Shown here in pieces: positions 12,920-20,548 of a stretch of DNA of 28,551 nt. The position numbers and the translations under genes are program-made. The notes beneath the pieces were generated by a model that saw only the letters and a program-made list of their open reading frames with translations, was not told the origin of the DNA and did not search any database. The DNA is from a virus. The stretch lies in the IMG/VR virus record IMGVR_UViG_3300036045_000052, positions 1 to 28,551 of that record, one strand, 5' to 3'. Each line of letters opens with the position of its first letter. The first letter of the stretch is position 1.

Positions 12920-14503
12920 ATGGCAGCAGAATTAAGAGATGAAAAACTAGACTTTTGGATCAAGAATCATCTGAATGTCTTGTTAACTGGTCCCGCTGGC
13001 GTCGGTAAGACTGCCCGTGTAATTCAAGCTTTTGAACGCAACAAATTAAAGTGGAAGTATTTTAGTGCTGCCACGATGGACCCTTGGGTTGATTTTATTG
13101 GTATCCCAAGAGTAGTTGAAAATGGCAACTCAAGACACCTTGAACTTATTTTGCCGAAAGACTTTCAAGAAGATTCGATTGAAGCAATTTTCATGGACGA
13201 GTTTAACCGTTCGCATAAGAAGGTCAGAAATGCTGTCATGGAATTGATTCAGTTCAAATCCGTGAACGGCAGACCTTTCAGAAATTTGAAGGTAGTTTGG
13301 GCTGCAATCAATCCAGAAGATGGGGATGAAGCTTATCAGGTAGAACCTCTGGATAAAGCCCAAAAGGACCGATTTCAGGTTCAGGTAGAAGTGCCCAACA
13401 AGCCATGCCGCCTTTGGTTTGCCAAGAAGTTTGGCGAACGACTGGCTAAGGCTGGCATTGATTGGTGGGAAGGGCTTCCTGAAGAAATGAAGAAACAAGT
13501 CACTCCAAGAAGATTGGAGTATGCCTTAACCATTTATTCAATAAAAGGTGGCGATGTTAAAGACGTGCTGCCGCATGGTTGCGGCGTGTCCAAGCTACTC
13601 AGCACAATCACCGCTGGCCCAGCGATTGATAGGCTGAAGGAATTCTTTGACAACAAAGACGCAGAAGCTGCGAGGAAGTATTTGTTGGTTGAGAACAACT
13701 ATGCTTCTGCCTTGAAGTATCTTTGCAACCCACAAGAGTTGAGGCTGTCATCCGTTGAACCTTGGCTTACTTTCTTCTTGCCAGTAATTGCGCCAGAAAA
13801 ACTTACGGCGTTAATCTCTGAGAACGAGACGGCCTGTGACCATGTGCTGAGTAATGCCGACAAGTTCCCAGCTTATCGCAAGGTTATGTCTGATGTACTT
13901 AATGCCGGTACACAAAAGTCCCTGGTGAGAAAGATCAAGAAGGTTTTGGGAAGCAACAAAACCCTCTCGCAACAGTTTGGTAATTTGCAGAATATCAATG
14001 CAGAAAAACCCTACTTTGCCAAGGGCAGCAAGGTCAATTGGGATGCAGCATTGCTGGGATTTATGTCTCAGCCAATGGATAAAACTCCGCAACGCATGAA
14101 GATTTACGGAGAAATTGCCAGCCAGATTCCAGAGAAACTTACCTCACAGCAATGTGTCGATACTCTGGAACTGATGAGCTTGCTTGTAGGTCGTTGCTGG
14201 GCACAGACGTTGCGTGATGACATGAAGCACATTATGGGCATTGTCAACCACTGCGTCGATCAATTGCACAAAGCAACAGGGCAATCTTGGGCAGAAATCT
14301 TGAATGTACACGGAGGCAAGTTTGAAAAACTTCTCCGAAAGATTCAAGAGGCGAAATTGCAAGACAAACTGTACTGTCCAGTAAAGCCTTCTAGTACAGG
14401 ATCAGCTACAAGCATTGATCCTGCTGTGAAGGCATACCACTACCCAAACGATCCAACACAACCTCCGACTGTAGCTGTGCTTGAAGGGGGCAAAAATGCC
14501 TGA
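12920..14503 (+). CDS. MoxR-type AAA+ ATPase
   Basis: Predicted ATP-driven remodelling factor. In the 527-residue protein the AAA+ core occupies about residues 1-230: Walker A GPAGVGKT (24-31), Walker B IFMDE (90-94) followed by FNR, sensor 1 in VVWAAINPE (N131) and an arginine-finger candidate in KAQKDRF (R151). This order and the 'DEFNR' and 'AAINP' motifs match the MoxR/AAA_5 branch. Residues ~250-527 are a helical region with no recognised domain. MoxR ATPases usually act with a VWA-domain partner, and exactly such a gene follows, overlapping by 8 nt. GGAG lies 8 nt before the ATG. Host MoxR systems insert metals or assemble complexes; here the client is unknown. Confidence 0.8.
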   Translation: MAAELRDEKLDFWIKNHLNVLLTGPAGVGKTARVIQAFERNKLKWKYFSAATMDPWVDFIGIPRVVENGNSRHLELILPKDFQEDSIEAIFMDEFNRSHKKVRNAVMELIQFKSVNGRPFRNLKVVWAAINPEDGDEAYQVEPLDKAQKDRFQVQVEVPNKPCRLWFAKKFGERLAKAGIDWWEGLPEEMKKQVTPRRLEYALTIYSIKGGDVKDVLPHGCGVSKLLSTITAGPAIDRLKEFFDNKDAEAARKYLLVENNYASALKYLCNPQELRLSSVEPWLTFFLPVIAPEKLTALISENETACDHVLSNADKFPAYRKVMSDVLNAGTQKSLVRKIKKVLGSNKTLSQQFGNLQNINAEKPYFAKGSKVNWDAALLGFMSQPMDKTPQRMKIYGEIASQIPEKLTSQQCVDTLELMSLLVGRCWAQTLRDDMKHIMGIVNHCVDQLHKATGQSWAEILNVHGGKFEKLLRKIQEAKLQDKLYCPVKPSSTGSATSIDPAVKAYHYPNDPTQPPTVAVLEGGKNA

Positions 14504-15734
14504 ACAAGACGTGACAGTGGACGCCGAGGAATGGCTGGACATTAGCAGGATGCTAGAGGAACATCATGCGTTGTTCTACCAGTGTTGGTCGATGGGACGA
14601 CCATCGTTCACCCGCATGATTGATACTGCCGCCGTCACGTTCAATCGTGACGGCGAGTATATTGATTTTCTTTTTAATCCAGACTTCTGGAGAGGTTTAA
14701 CTACCTACGAGAAGGCATTTGTAATTTCACATGAATGTCTTCACGTTATTTTGCGACACGGCCTTCGCAGTGCTGGGTCTACCGACCATAGCAAGGCAAA
14801 TATCGCATTAGATATTGTAGTTAATCATTTGCTGGTAAACAGCTTTGCCTTCGACAGATCAAAGCTTTATGACGCCGAAGACCTGTGCTGGATCGACACT
14901 GTGTTCAGCGAGGAACAAAAGGATGCAATCCTAGAGAATGAGTCTTATGAGTATTACTACGGACTTGTGCCTAATACTCCCAGGATCAAAATCAGGATTC
15001 TTGATGACCACGGCAAACTGATTGCTGATTGGGATAAGTTGATTGAAAAACTCGATGAACAATTGTCAGAGGAAGACAAGTCAATCCTAAAGGGGATGAT
15101 TGAAAAGCACGCCCCTGACAGTGTTGCAGGAAGAGGCACGGGCGGCTGGCATTTTGTTGGCGACCGCATTGAAATCATCAAAAGAAAAAAATGGGAAACG
15201 GTAATCAAGGAATGGAGCTTGAAGTATCTCAGACAGGATTCTCAAGACCACGAGCAGTGGGCAAGAATTCATCGTCGCTGGACGATGCTTCCAGACGACA
15301 TAATCTTGCCATCTGAAATGGAAGAAGATAGTACAGAGAAAGACCGCCTGCCAGTCTTTCTTTATTTGGACACGAGTGGTTCGTGTATTGGCTACAAGAA
15401 CCGATTTTGGGCTGCTGGTGCATCATTGCCAAAAGAAAGATTTGATGTTAGGTGCTTCTGCTTCGACACACAGGTGCAGGAAACCACCATTGAATCTAGG
15501 AAAATCTACGGCGGTGGTGGCACAAGTTTCGCAATCATCGAGGCGCACATTCAGAAGCTGATTAAGGAAGAAGGGATTGCTTATCCTGAAGCTGTCTGGA
15601 TTATCACCGATGGTTATGGCGATTGGGTGAAACCAGAGTTGCCCAAAAACTGGTATTGGTTCTTGACCAATTATTCAACTAGACAATATGTCCCGCAAGA
15701 AAGCAAAGTCTTTCTGCTAAAAGACTACGAGTAA
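14496..15734 (+). CDS. Metallopeptidase-like / VWA protein (DUF2201 type), MoxR partner
   Basis: The 412-residue protein has two domains. The N-terminal one contains VISHECLHVILRHG (H79-E80-x-x-H83 with H88), a zincin-like HExxHxxxxH metal site preceded by NPDFWRGLTTYEKAF. The C-terminal one is a VWA-like domain: PVFLYLDTSGSC (MIDAS-type D-x-S-x-S near residue 290), later YGGGGTSF and AVWIITDGYGDW. This pairing defines DUF2201 proteins, which sit next to MoxR ATPases in bacteria. ATG 14496 has AAGGGGG upstream and overlaps the ATPase gene by 8 nt, implying coupled translation. Whether the metal site cleaves peptides is unknown. Hairpins 14586-14603 and 14631-14654 lie near the 5' end of the gene. 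Confidence 0.78.
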   Translation: MPEQDVTVDAEEWLDISRMLEEHHALFYQCWSMGRPSFTRMIDTAAVTFNRDGEYIDFLFNPDFWRGLTTYEKAFVISHECLHVILRHGLRSAGSTDHSKANIALDIVVNHLLVNSFAFDRSKLYDAEDLCWIDTVFSEEQKDAILENESYEYYYGLVPNTPRIKIRILDDHGKLIADWDKLIEKLDEQLSEEDKSILKGMIEKHAPDSVAGRGTGGWHFVGDRIEIIKRKKWETVIKEWSLKYLRQDSQDHEQWARIHRRWTMLPDDIILPSEMEEDSTEKDRLPVFLYLDTSGSCIGYKNRFWAAGASLPKERFDVRCFCFDTQVQETTIESRKIYGGGGTSFAIIEAHIQKLIKEEGIAYPEAVWIITDGYGDWVKPELPKNWYWFLTNYSTRQYVPQESKVFLLKDYE

Positions 15735-15738
15735 ACCA

Positions 15739-16020
15739 ATGACAAAGCAAGACATTCTGGCCAAGGTTGAACGTGGCGAGCTAAAAGCGTCAGAGGCCAT
15801 GTCACTTATTGAAAAGCTCGACCGTCTTGAAAAGAAAAAGAAGGCACCGAAGTTCAAGGTTGCCGAGAAGTCGGGCTGGTGTTCTATTTATTTTGATGGG
15901 TTGCGATATCCATGTACGCTCCCTGCTGAATGTTGGGAAGAGTTACTGGAGCAGGAGAACTTGACTAGGTTGCAGAATTTCTTGAAGGAAAACAAGCACC
16001 TATTCAAAACCAAAGAGTAA
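15739..16020 (+). CDS. Small conserved protein of the MoxR/VWA cassette
   Basis: Function unknown. The 93-residue product begins with a helical hairpin, DILAKVERGELKASEAMSLI, resembling the short oligomerisation motifs often found at protein ends, then a lysine-rich patch, and a beta-strand/helix module: WCSIYFDGLRYPCTLPAECW, then LLEQENLTRLQNFLKEN. It starts 4 nt after the VWA gene and ends 3 nt before the next gene, so all are one transcript. The module 'G-hydrophobic strand-RYP-TL-W' occurs in other phage proteins as a small stand-alone domain. A regulatory or adaptor role for the ATPase is possible but unproven. Confidence 0.68.
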   Translation: MTKQDILAKVERGELKASEAMSLIEKLDRLEKKKKAPKFKVAEKSGWCSIYFDGLRYPCTLPAECWEELLEQENLTRLQNFLKENKHLFKTKE

Positions 16021-16023
16021 ACA

Positions 16024-16626
16024 ATGAGCATCACAAGATACGACATGATTACAAACCAAATTCTTTATGGGTTTGGTAAGCGGAAAGACGTGCCTGCTGA
16101 AGTCTTCGCCGCATTTCAACGCAGGCATAGTAAATTAATTGAGTACCTTGAAACCCACATACCTCGACACATCAGTGTTGGCGTGTGTGGGGCAATAGGC
16201 AAAGCAATTCTCTGGCATGGCCAAGAGAAAATGGCTCCCTTTTGCGATGCAATCTCCAAAGGCGACTTCAAAGGTCACGACGATCCGCCGCACATTTTGT
16301 ATCTATGGCTTATGCGTAGAACCAAATATCAGACAAAAGATGTTTACAAAAGGACGATAACAGTTATACGAGCCTTCATTGAAGGAAAGAAAATTGGCAG
16401 AATGAAAGACGGACAGGTAGTTATGCCATCACTGCCTCCTGCTGAAACCGATTTGTTTGAATGGGACGATACTTATACGCTCATGATAAAAAAACAAAGA
16501 CCTGATGCGAAAAAAGCTATCACCAAATCGGTTTACGATGTGATGGACAAAGACGATATCGTTGCCGAAGCAAGGGATATGCTGAAAATACTAGCGATTA
16601 AATCAATGGTACAGGAAGTACCCTAG
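16024..16626 (+). CDS. Free-standing homologue of the C-terminal domain of the DGQHR protein
   Basis: The 200-residue product lacks the DGQHR domain but aligns with residues ~265-400 of the protein at 11554. IGKAILWHGQEKMAPFCDAI matches AKAVLWWGEEAVLPFVERL; GDFKGHDDPPHILYLWLMRR matches EFTGDGDPAKALYLWLMQAR; and PPAETDLFEWDD matches QRADDVFEWLPG. The domain therefore exists both fused and alone at the two ends of one cassette, which suggests a shared binding surface or a regulatory copy. It follows the small gene by 3 nt with only a weak AGAG Shine-Dalgarno. Its 3' end overlaps a convergent miniprotein gene by 24 nt. Function unknown. Confidence 0.7.
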   Translation: MSITRYDMITNQILYGFGKRKDVPAEVFAAFQRRHSKLIEYLETHIPRHISVGVCGAIGKAILWHGQEKMAPFCDAISKGDFKGHDDPPHILYLWLMRRTKYQTKDVYKRTITVIRAFIEGKKIGRMKDGQVVMPSLPPAETDLFEWDDTYTLMIKKQRPDAKKAITKSVYDVMDKDDIVAEARDMLKILAIKSMVQEVP

Positions 16627-16716
16627 CGACACTGCGCCTAGAATAATTGCTATCCAAAAGAAGTCAGCCCACCACCATGCACTGTATGGTTGATCTTGAT
16701 TATCATACGGGTCCAT
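16603..16716 (-). CDS. 37-residue membrane miniprotein
   Basis: A short frame starts at ATG 16716, 1 nt after the stop of the HAD gene, with AGGAG 6 nt upstream. It codes MDPYDNQDQPYSAWWWADFF followed by WIAIILGAVSLGYFLYH: an acidic, polar N-terminus, a WWW aromatic belt and a ~18-residue hydrophobic helix. This is the layout of single-pass phage membrane peptides. It overlaps the end of the convergent gene by 24 nt. Function cannot be assigned; a membrane anchor or lysis- or exclusion-related peptide would be guesses. Confidence 0.6.
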   Translation of the reverse strand: MDPYDNQDQPYSAWWWADFFWIAIILGAVSLGYFLYH

Positions 16717-16717
16717 A

Positions 16718-17077
16718 TCATTCTCCTAGTAAAAGTTTCTCAACCCAAGACCAACCTGGGAATCCTCCCAGGTTGCGATCATCTATGTAGTAATTAGCAT
16801 ACACTTTACGACCACCACCATCTCTAAAATCATCGTCTTGATGATTCTCGTTGACTGAGCGGAAGACAACTCCGTTTTCTTCACAGAATTCTACAGCCTC
16901 TGTCAAATAGGCTCTTTTTTTCTCATCCTCACGGCAGGTGTTGAGAATTAAACCAAATCCAGCATCTTGAAGTTTTTTCATAACCTCAAACGCTCTGTCC
17001 ATAGGCTCACCAATGTCTGGGAACCTATGATGCACAATCGTACCGTCAAAATCAATTGATACCAATTTCATTTTCAT
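16718..17077 (-). CDS. HAD-superfamily phosphatase
   Basis: The 119-residue protein has the HAD catalytic signature SIDFDGTIV (nucleophile D9 and acid/base D11), a second motif in ILNTCREDEKKRAYL with Thr54-like polar residue, and a late acidic motif YYIDDRNLGG for Mg2+. It is a small cap-less member related to short phage and bacterial HAD hydrolases. The substrate is unknown; nucleotide or sugar phosphates or a nucleic acid 3'/5' phosphate are possible. AGGAAG precedes the ATG. The gene lies 1 nt after the resolvase-like nuclease gene and 1 nt before the miniprotein, so all three are one transcript. Confidence 0.75.
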   Translation of the reverse strand: MKMKLVSIDFDGTIVHHRFPDIGEPMDRAFEVMKKLQDAGFGLILNTCREDEKKRAYLTEAVEFCEENGVVFRSVNENHQDDDFRDGGGRKVYANYYIDDRNLGGFPGWSWVEKLLLGE

Positions 17078-17078
17078 T

Positions 17079-17609
17079 TTACTTCCTGAAGAAATAAGAA
17101 TCGGGTTCTTTTAGAAGCTCCTCAAGGGCAATCGCAGACCATTGATTATAAATCAATCTGAAGCGGTAATCAAGATGAGGTAAGTCAGAAGTTTTCACAA
17201 AAGCAAGCCAAGGCTTCCTGTTTTTCTTCCAGGCTAACAATGGTTTTCTTCCAGTTCGGGAACTTTCATCTTCTGCCTGTTTGAGAAACGCATCTAATTG
17301 AGAGTTACCATCAACAAATGCACTGTTAAGATCAATCTCTTCGTATCCACCTTTGCTTTCAAAAACAAAATCAAATTGCTCAGGGCAAACCAAATCACCA
17401 GAAAATGTATCTTGTGCGTGTTTTGGCAAAACTGCAACTTGCCCCCAACGATTGCCCGAACCTACTGATCTGGAGAAGCCGCCGCCAAAACGATCATTCA
17501 GCAGTTTAACCAAATCACGTTCTACACGTTTACCCTTACGCCCAGAGTTTAATTTCTTTTTGGCTCTTGGCTGTAAAATATCGTCAATTTCTAAATCTTT
17601 AGCATCCAT
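17079..17609 (-). CDS. PD-(D/E)XK nuclease, Holliday junction resolvase-like
   Basis: The 176-residue protein has the order of the Hjc-like resolvase family: SGRKGKRVERDLVKLLN (E30) and FSRSVGSGNRWG, then SGDLV (D72) and FVFESKG (E84-x-K86), followed by the helix and strand LDAFLKQAEDESSRTGRKPLLAWK. E30, D72 and E84-x-K86 are the expected metal-binding and catalytic residues. It could cleave four-way junctions or branched replication intermediates before packaging, which fits the gp46/gp47-type recombination genes further right. No clear Shine-Dalgarno precedes the ATG, which lies 13 nt after the amidotransferase gene, so translation is probably coupled. Confidence 0.72.
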   Translation of the reverse strand: MDAKDLEIDDILQPRAKKKLNSGRKGKRVERDLVKLLNDRFGGGFSRSVGSGNRWGQVAVLPKHAQDTFSGDLVCPEQFDFVFESKGGYEEIDLNSAFVDGNSQLDAFLKQAEDESSRTGRKPLLAWKKNRKPWLAFVKTSDLPHLDYRFRLIYNQWSAIALEELLKEPDSYFFRK

Positions 17610-17622
17610 GCTAATAATTTAG

Positions 17623-18735
17623 TTATATGCTTTTCAAAACATTGCCCAATTGTGATTTGATATCAGACAAGCTGCTGATGAGATGCCTCATTCTTCCTTC
17701 TGCCATACTTCCTTCCATATACATGTTGTGGGCTTGAGTAACTATCTCTCCCATGTAATGCAGTATGTGTCTGCGATAATTCTCTATTTCATTAAAATAA
17801 GTATGGTCGTGTTTTGTGTCAGAATGCACTTCGACAACTGATTTAGAAATTTTAGTTGGCAATTCATCTTGTTCATCTAATCTGCTTATCACTTTAACAG
17901 GCGGCTTTTTTTCAACAATAGGCAAAATAGCATCAAATGCCCATTCCTTTACCTCTGTGCCATGTACAACCTTGTATCTCTTAACATCAGTTGCATGACG
18001 AGAATCGTTGTTGATAGAAAAAGACCAAACTTCATCAGTTGGAACCTCAACTAATTTCTGACTTTTAGTTGCTTTGTAGTTGCTCTGATAAATAGCTTGT
18101 TGCCAGATTTCAGGAGTGGAACAGAAGAAAATTTGTCCAAGAGACGCTCTCAAATCAACAACCCAAAGCGGTCTGTGCTTGTTTCTAAACAGGAATAATT
18201 GCCTCTCGCCAGATAAAAGCATTTCTCCCAAAGCAACAGACATATGACCAGAATTGATAAGGGAAAAAATATCCCTAATGCCAGCAAGTCTGGCTAGGTA
18301 TTCTGTTTGTCCGGTGGAAGCTTCTATTATCCGAAGCAAGATTTCTGAATCGCATTGTGAGAACACTTGATATTTTTTTCTCAAAAGTTCAAACTCTGTA
18401 ATCTTGCCATTGTGAACTAGACAAAGTAATTTATCACTACTTATGAAAGGGTGATTGTTTCTGTTATGGAAAGGATCGCCAGCACTTGCAAGCCTAGCAT
18501 GACAAAGGATCATATCTGGATTGAATTTTTCAACTTTCTTCCACATATCTCCAGAAACTATGATCGAAGATCGGGCTGGTTCTTTATGGTAAATGATCTG
18601 ACCATTTTCGTTACTTCCCCAAAACCCCGCTGCATCTACTCCACGAACTTCTGTTGCAGCGAACAGATTGCTTATGATATCATAAGTGGTTTCTGGTTCT
18701 TTGGACTCTCCGATGTATCCTGCAATTCCACACAT
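17623..18735 (-). CDS. Class II glutamine amidotransferase-domain protein
   Basis: The first ~230 residues form a class II (Ntn-type) glutaminase domain: MCGIAGYIG with Cys2 as the N-terminal nucleophile, ATEVRGVDAAGFWG, HARLASAGDPFHNRNNHPF, CLVHNGKITEF and SQCDSEILLRIIE, all as in GlmS, PurF and AsnB. These residues bind glutamine and release ammonia. The remaining ~140 residues are not the sugar-isomerase, phosphoribosyl or asparagine synthetase domain expected of a full enzyme; they include a linker and a helical end (ENYRRHILHYMGEIV onward). The acceptor of the ammonia is therefore unknown and may be a partner protein. A clear promoter with a consensus -10 lies upstream. Confidence 0.78.
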   Translation of the reverse strand: MCGIAGYIGESKEPETTYDIISNLFAATEVRGVDAAGFWGSNENGQIIYHKEPARSSIIVSGDMWKKVEKFNPDMILCHARLASAGDPFHNRNNHPFISSDKLLCLVHNGKITEFELLRKKYQVFSQCDSEILLRIIEASTGQTEYLARLAGIRDIFSLINSGHMSVALGEMLLSGERQLFLFRNKHRPLWVVDLRASLGQIFFCSTPEIWQQAIYQSNYKATKSQKLVEVPTDEVWSFSINNDSRHATDVKRYKVVHGTEVKEWAFDAILPIVEKKPPVKVISRLDEQDELPTKISKSVVEVHSDTKHDHTYFNEIENYRRHILHYMGEIVTQAHNMYMEGSMAEGRMRHLISSLSDIKSQLGNVLKSI

Positions 18736-18754
18736 TGATTTTCCTTTTTAACTG

Positions 18755-18783
18755 ATTATAAAAGGTATTATGAATACCTACAA
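18755..18783 (-). promoter_or_regulatory. Sigma-70-like promoter with palindromic operator in the spacer
   Basis: On the minus strand a consensus TATAAT (18760-18755) follows TTGTAG (18783-18778) by exactly 17 nt, pointing at the amidotransferase gene, whose ATG is at 18735. The -35 box is weak (3 of 6). The spacer holds a perfect 7-bp palindrome, AGGTATT-ATG-AATACCT (18763-18779), well placed for a repressor. Confidence 0.55.
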
Positions 18784-18822
18784 TGTTAAGGAGAAATTTT
18801 GATGATTTAATTTGGAGGCACC

Positions 18823-19296
18823 ATGACTGATAACCGTAACTTTGGCGATAAAGTTAGTGATATTGTAACACACTTCGGTGGTTCATGGAAATTTATATTC
18901 TTGTTCATTCTTGTTATAACAGCATGGGTGACAATAAACACACTTGCTCTATTTCAAGCTATAGCATTTGACAAACCGCCCTATATTTTACTTAATCTTA
19001 TTTTAAGTTTCGTCGCCGCATTCCAGGCACCATTTATCATGATGAGTCAGAACAGAGCAGAGAAAAAACAAGATGCAGCATACAGAGAGTTGTTCATAGA
19101 AATAAAAGAGTTGGTTCAACAAGACTTAGATACCGAAATCGAAATTCACAACATGGAAAAATACATCATGCGAGAATTAGATGCCGTAAAAAAACAACAA
19201 ACCCAACTGCTCATGGCACTTAAAGAAGCAATTGCTTTGGAAAAACTTAACAGGGAGTCAATTGTGGAGATTTTACAGAATCAAGAGGAAGAATAG
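18823..19296 (+). CDS. DUF1003-family membrane protein
   Basis: The 157-residue protein has FGGSWKFIFLFILVITAWVTIN (first membrane helix, about residues 18-40), a second helix ILLNLILSFVAAFQAPFIMM, and MMSQNRAEKKQDAAYRELFIEIK, the 'LNL-LS-AA-QAP-I-MSQNR' signature of DUF1003. The last ~80 residues are a predicted cytoplasmic coiled coil (EIHNMEKYIMRELDAVKKQQTQL). Family function is unknown. It is the only + strand gene between 16.6 and 28.5 kb, with GGAGG 4-5 nt before the ATG. Its 3' end overlaps the convergent GT9 gene by 50 nt. Confidence 0.8.
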   Translation: MTDNRNFGDKVSDIVTHFGGSWKFIFLFILVITAWVTINTLALFQAIAFDKPPYILLNLILSFVAAFQAPFIMMSQNRAEKKQDAAYRELFIEIKELVQQDLDTEIEIHNMEKYIMRELDAVKKQQTQLLMALKEAIALEKLNRESIVEILQNQEEE

Positions 19297-20089
19297 AGTT
19301 TAGACGCACAATGATTTCTGTTGCTGGTATGGCTTCTGTATTAGAGCTATAGATGATTTCGAAATTATGACTACTCATAATCATTTTATCAGTTACAATA
19401 GGCCCAAGGCAAACTACCCCTGGAGTGTTGAATCCTTGAGCTAAGATAATTGGTGAACCTTCTATGCCAACAAATAACTTGGCAACAGCTTGTACCGAAA
19501 ACCACTGACGGGGGGTAGTTTTTCCAATCAAATTTTTATCTATCAAATCATTATCAGGAATGACAACCTTATTATGATTTTGTCCTACTAAGCAAATTTT
19601 CAAACCTTTGTCTTTCAAAAATTCAAGAACAGGAATCCAATCGGCGTATTTCCAAAAAGGTCGTCTTAAAACTCCATTAGGATAGGCCATATAAAAAACA
19701 ACCCAATCGCCATCCCCTAACAATTCTCTGCCAGCATCTAATTCTTCATTGGTAAGATAAACTCTTGGAATAAGATGATCTGGCGATAAACTGAGTCCAA
19801 AATTAAAAGCATAAGAAGCAGGAATTGAAATAATTGGCATTTTTCCTTGCCATATTAATTGGTAATTATTTTCATAAACATTAGTAAGATTAAAGAAATC
19901 ACGAGGTAAATTCTTAGGTATTTGGTCAACCATTTTAACAAAAGGATGGTTATCAAAAATATAACTATGTTGGCCGCAATTGATGTAAATACCTTCGTAC
20001 CCTTTCAATTTGAGGGACCAAAGAAAAGGTTCAACCATCATAATGTCTCCTATAGCAGCAACACGTCTTACCAACGCTATAGAAGTCAT
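19247..20089 (-). CDS. GT9-family glycosyltransferase (heptosyltransferase-like)
   Basis: The 280-residue protein resembles ADP-heptose:LPS heptosyltransferases of the GT-B class. It starts RRVAAIGDIMMVEPFLWSLK (compare 'R-G-A-LGD-L-P' of the family), has the Rossmann strand YEGIYINCG, a central FYMAYPNGVLRRPFWKYADW (acceptor to donor domain transition) and GLKICLVGQNH, then VAKLFVGIEGSPIILAQGFNTPGVVCLGP, the donor-binding 'D/E-G/S-x-x-x-H/L-A' region where Glu replaces the more usual Asp. It may modify surface glycans or decorate phage components. The ATG overlaps the upstream stop as ATGA, with AGAAGG upstream, so translation is coupled. Confidence 0.78.
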   Translation of the reverse strand: MTSIALVRRVAAIGDIMMVEPFLWSLKLKGYEGIYINCGQHSYIFDNHPFVKMVDQIPKNLPRDFFNLTNVYENNYQLIWQGKMPIISIPASYAFNFGLSLSPDHLIPRVYLTNEELDAGRELLGDGDWVVFYMAYPNGVLRRPFWKYADWIPVLEFLKDKGLKICLVGQNHNKVVIPDNDLIDKNLIGKTTPRQWFSVQAVAKLFVGIEGSPIILAQGFNTPGVVCLGPIVTDKMIMSSHNFEIIYSSNTEAIPATEIIVRLNSILPLDSVKSPQLTPC

Positions 20090-20547
20090 TGTAACCTTCT
20101 TCTCTTGTTCATTTTTGCTTCCATTTTTTCATATAAAACTTTCAAATATATACAGCTATGTTTACCGAAAACTTCTTGAATTAGTTTCTTTTGTTCGTCG
20201 TATTCAGCCTTTATCGTTTCGATTGAATCTTCTGGAAGGGGTCCGAATATTTCATAAAGAATTTTTTCTGTCTCTTCTTGTTCCTCTTTGGAATCAGGAT
20301 TGTTTTTTAATGGCTCTTGGAACTCTTGAATATTGTAATCATTCCAATAATCTGGATATAATACATCTACCATATCTGATGCATACAACTGCAAATCATG
20401 CAATAGACCACACGAACAAAAGCTAAAATCGTGAGCCTCTAATGATCTATAAATTTCACAATCAAAATAATGAGTAATGTTATTGCCGTTAAAATATCTG
20501 GAACGGATGAGTTCCAGATTTTTAGAGCGATTTGATTTGTTTTTCAT
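20086..20547 (-). CDS. Hypothetical acidic protein
   Basis: Not recognised. The 153-residue product has a basic start (NKSNRSKNLELIRSRYF), a CSCG pair with HYFDCEIYRSLEAHDF before it, a very acidic middle (DSKEEQEETEKILYEIFGPL) and a helical, lysine-rich end. It begins 1 nt after the upstream gene's stop without a clear Shine-Dalgarno, and its stop overlaps the glycosyltransferase start as ATGA, so it depends on translational coupling in both directions. Confidence 0.65.
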   Translation of the reverse strand: MKNKSNRSKNLELIRSRYFNGNNITHYFDCEIYRSLEAHDFSFCSCGLLHDLQLYASDMVDVLYPDYWNDYNIQEFQEPLKNNPDSKEEQEETEKILYEIFGPLPEDSIETIKAEYDEQKKLIQEVFGKHSCIYLKVLYEKMEAKMNKRRRLQ

Positions 20548-20548
20548 T

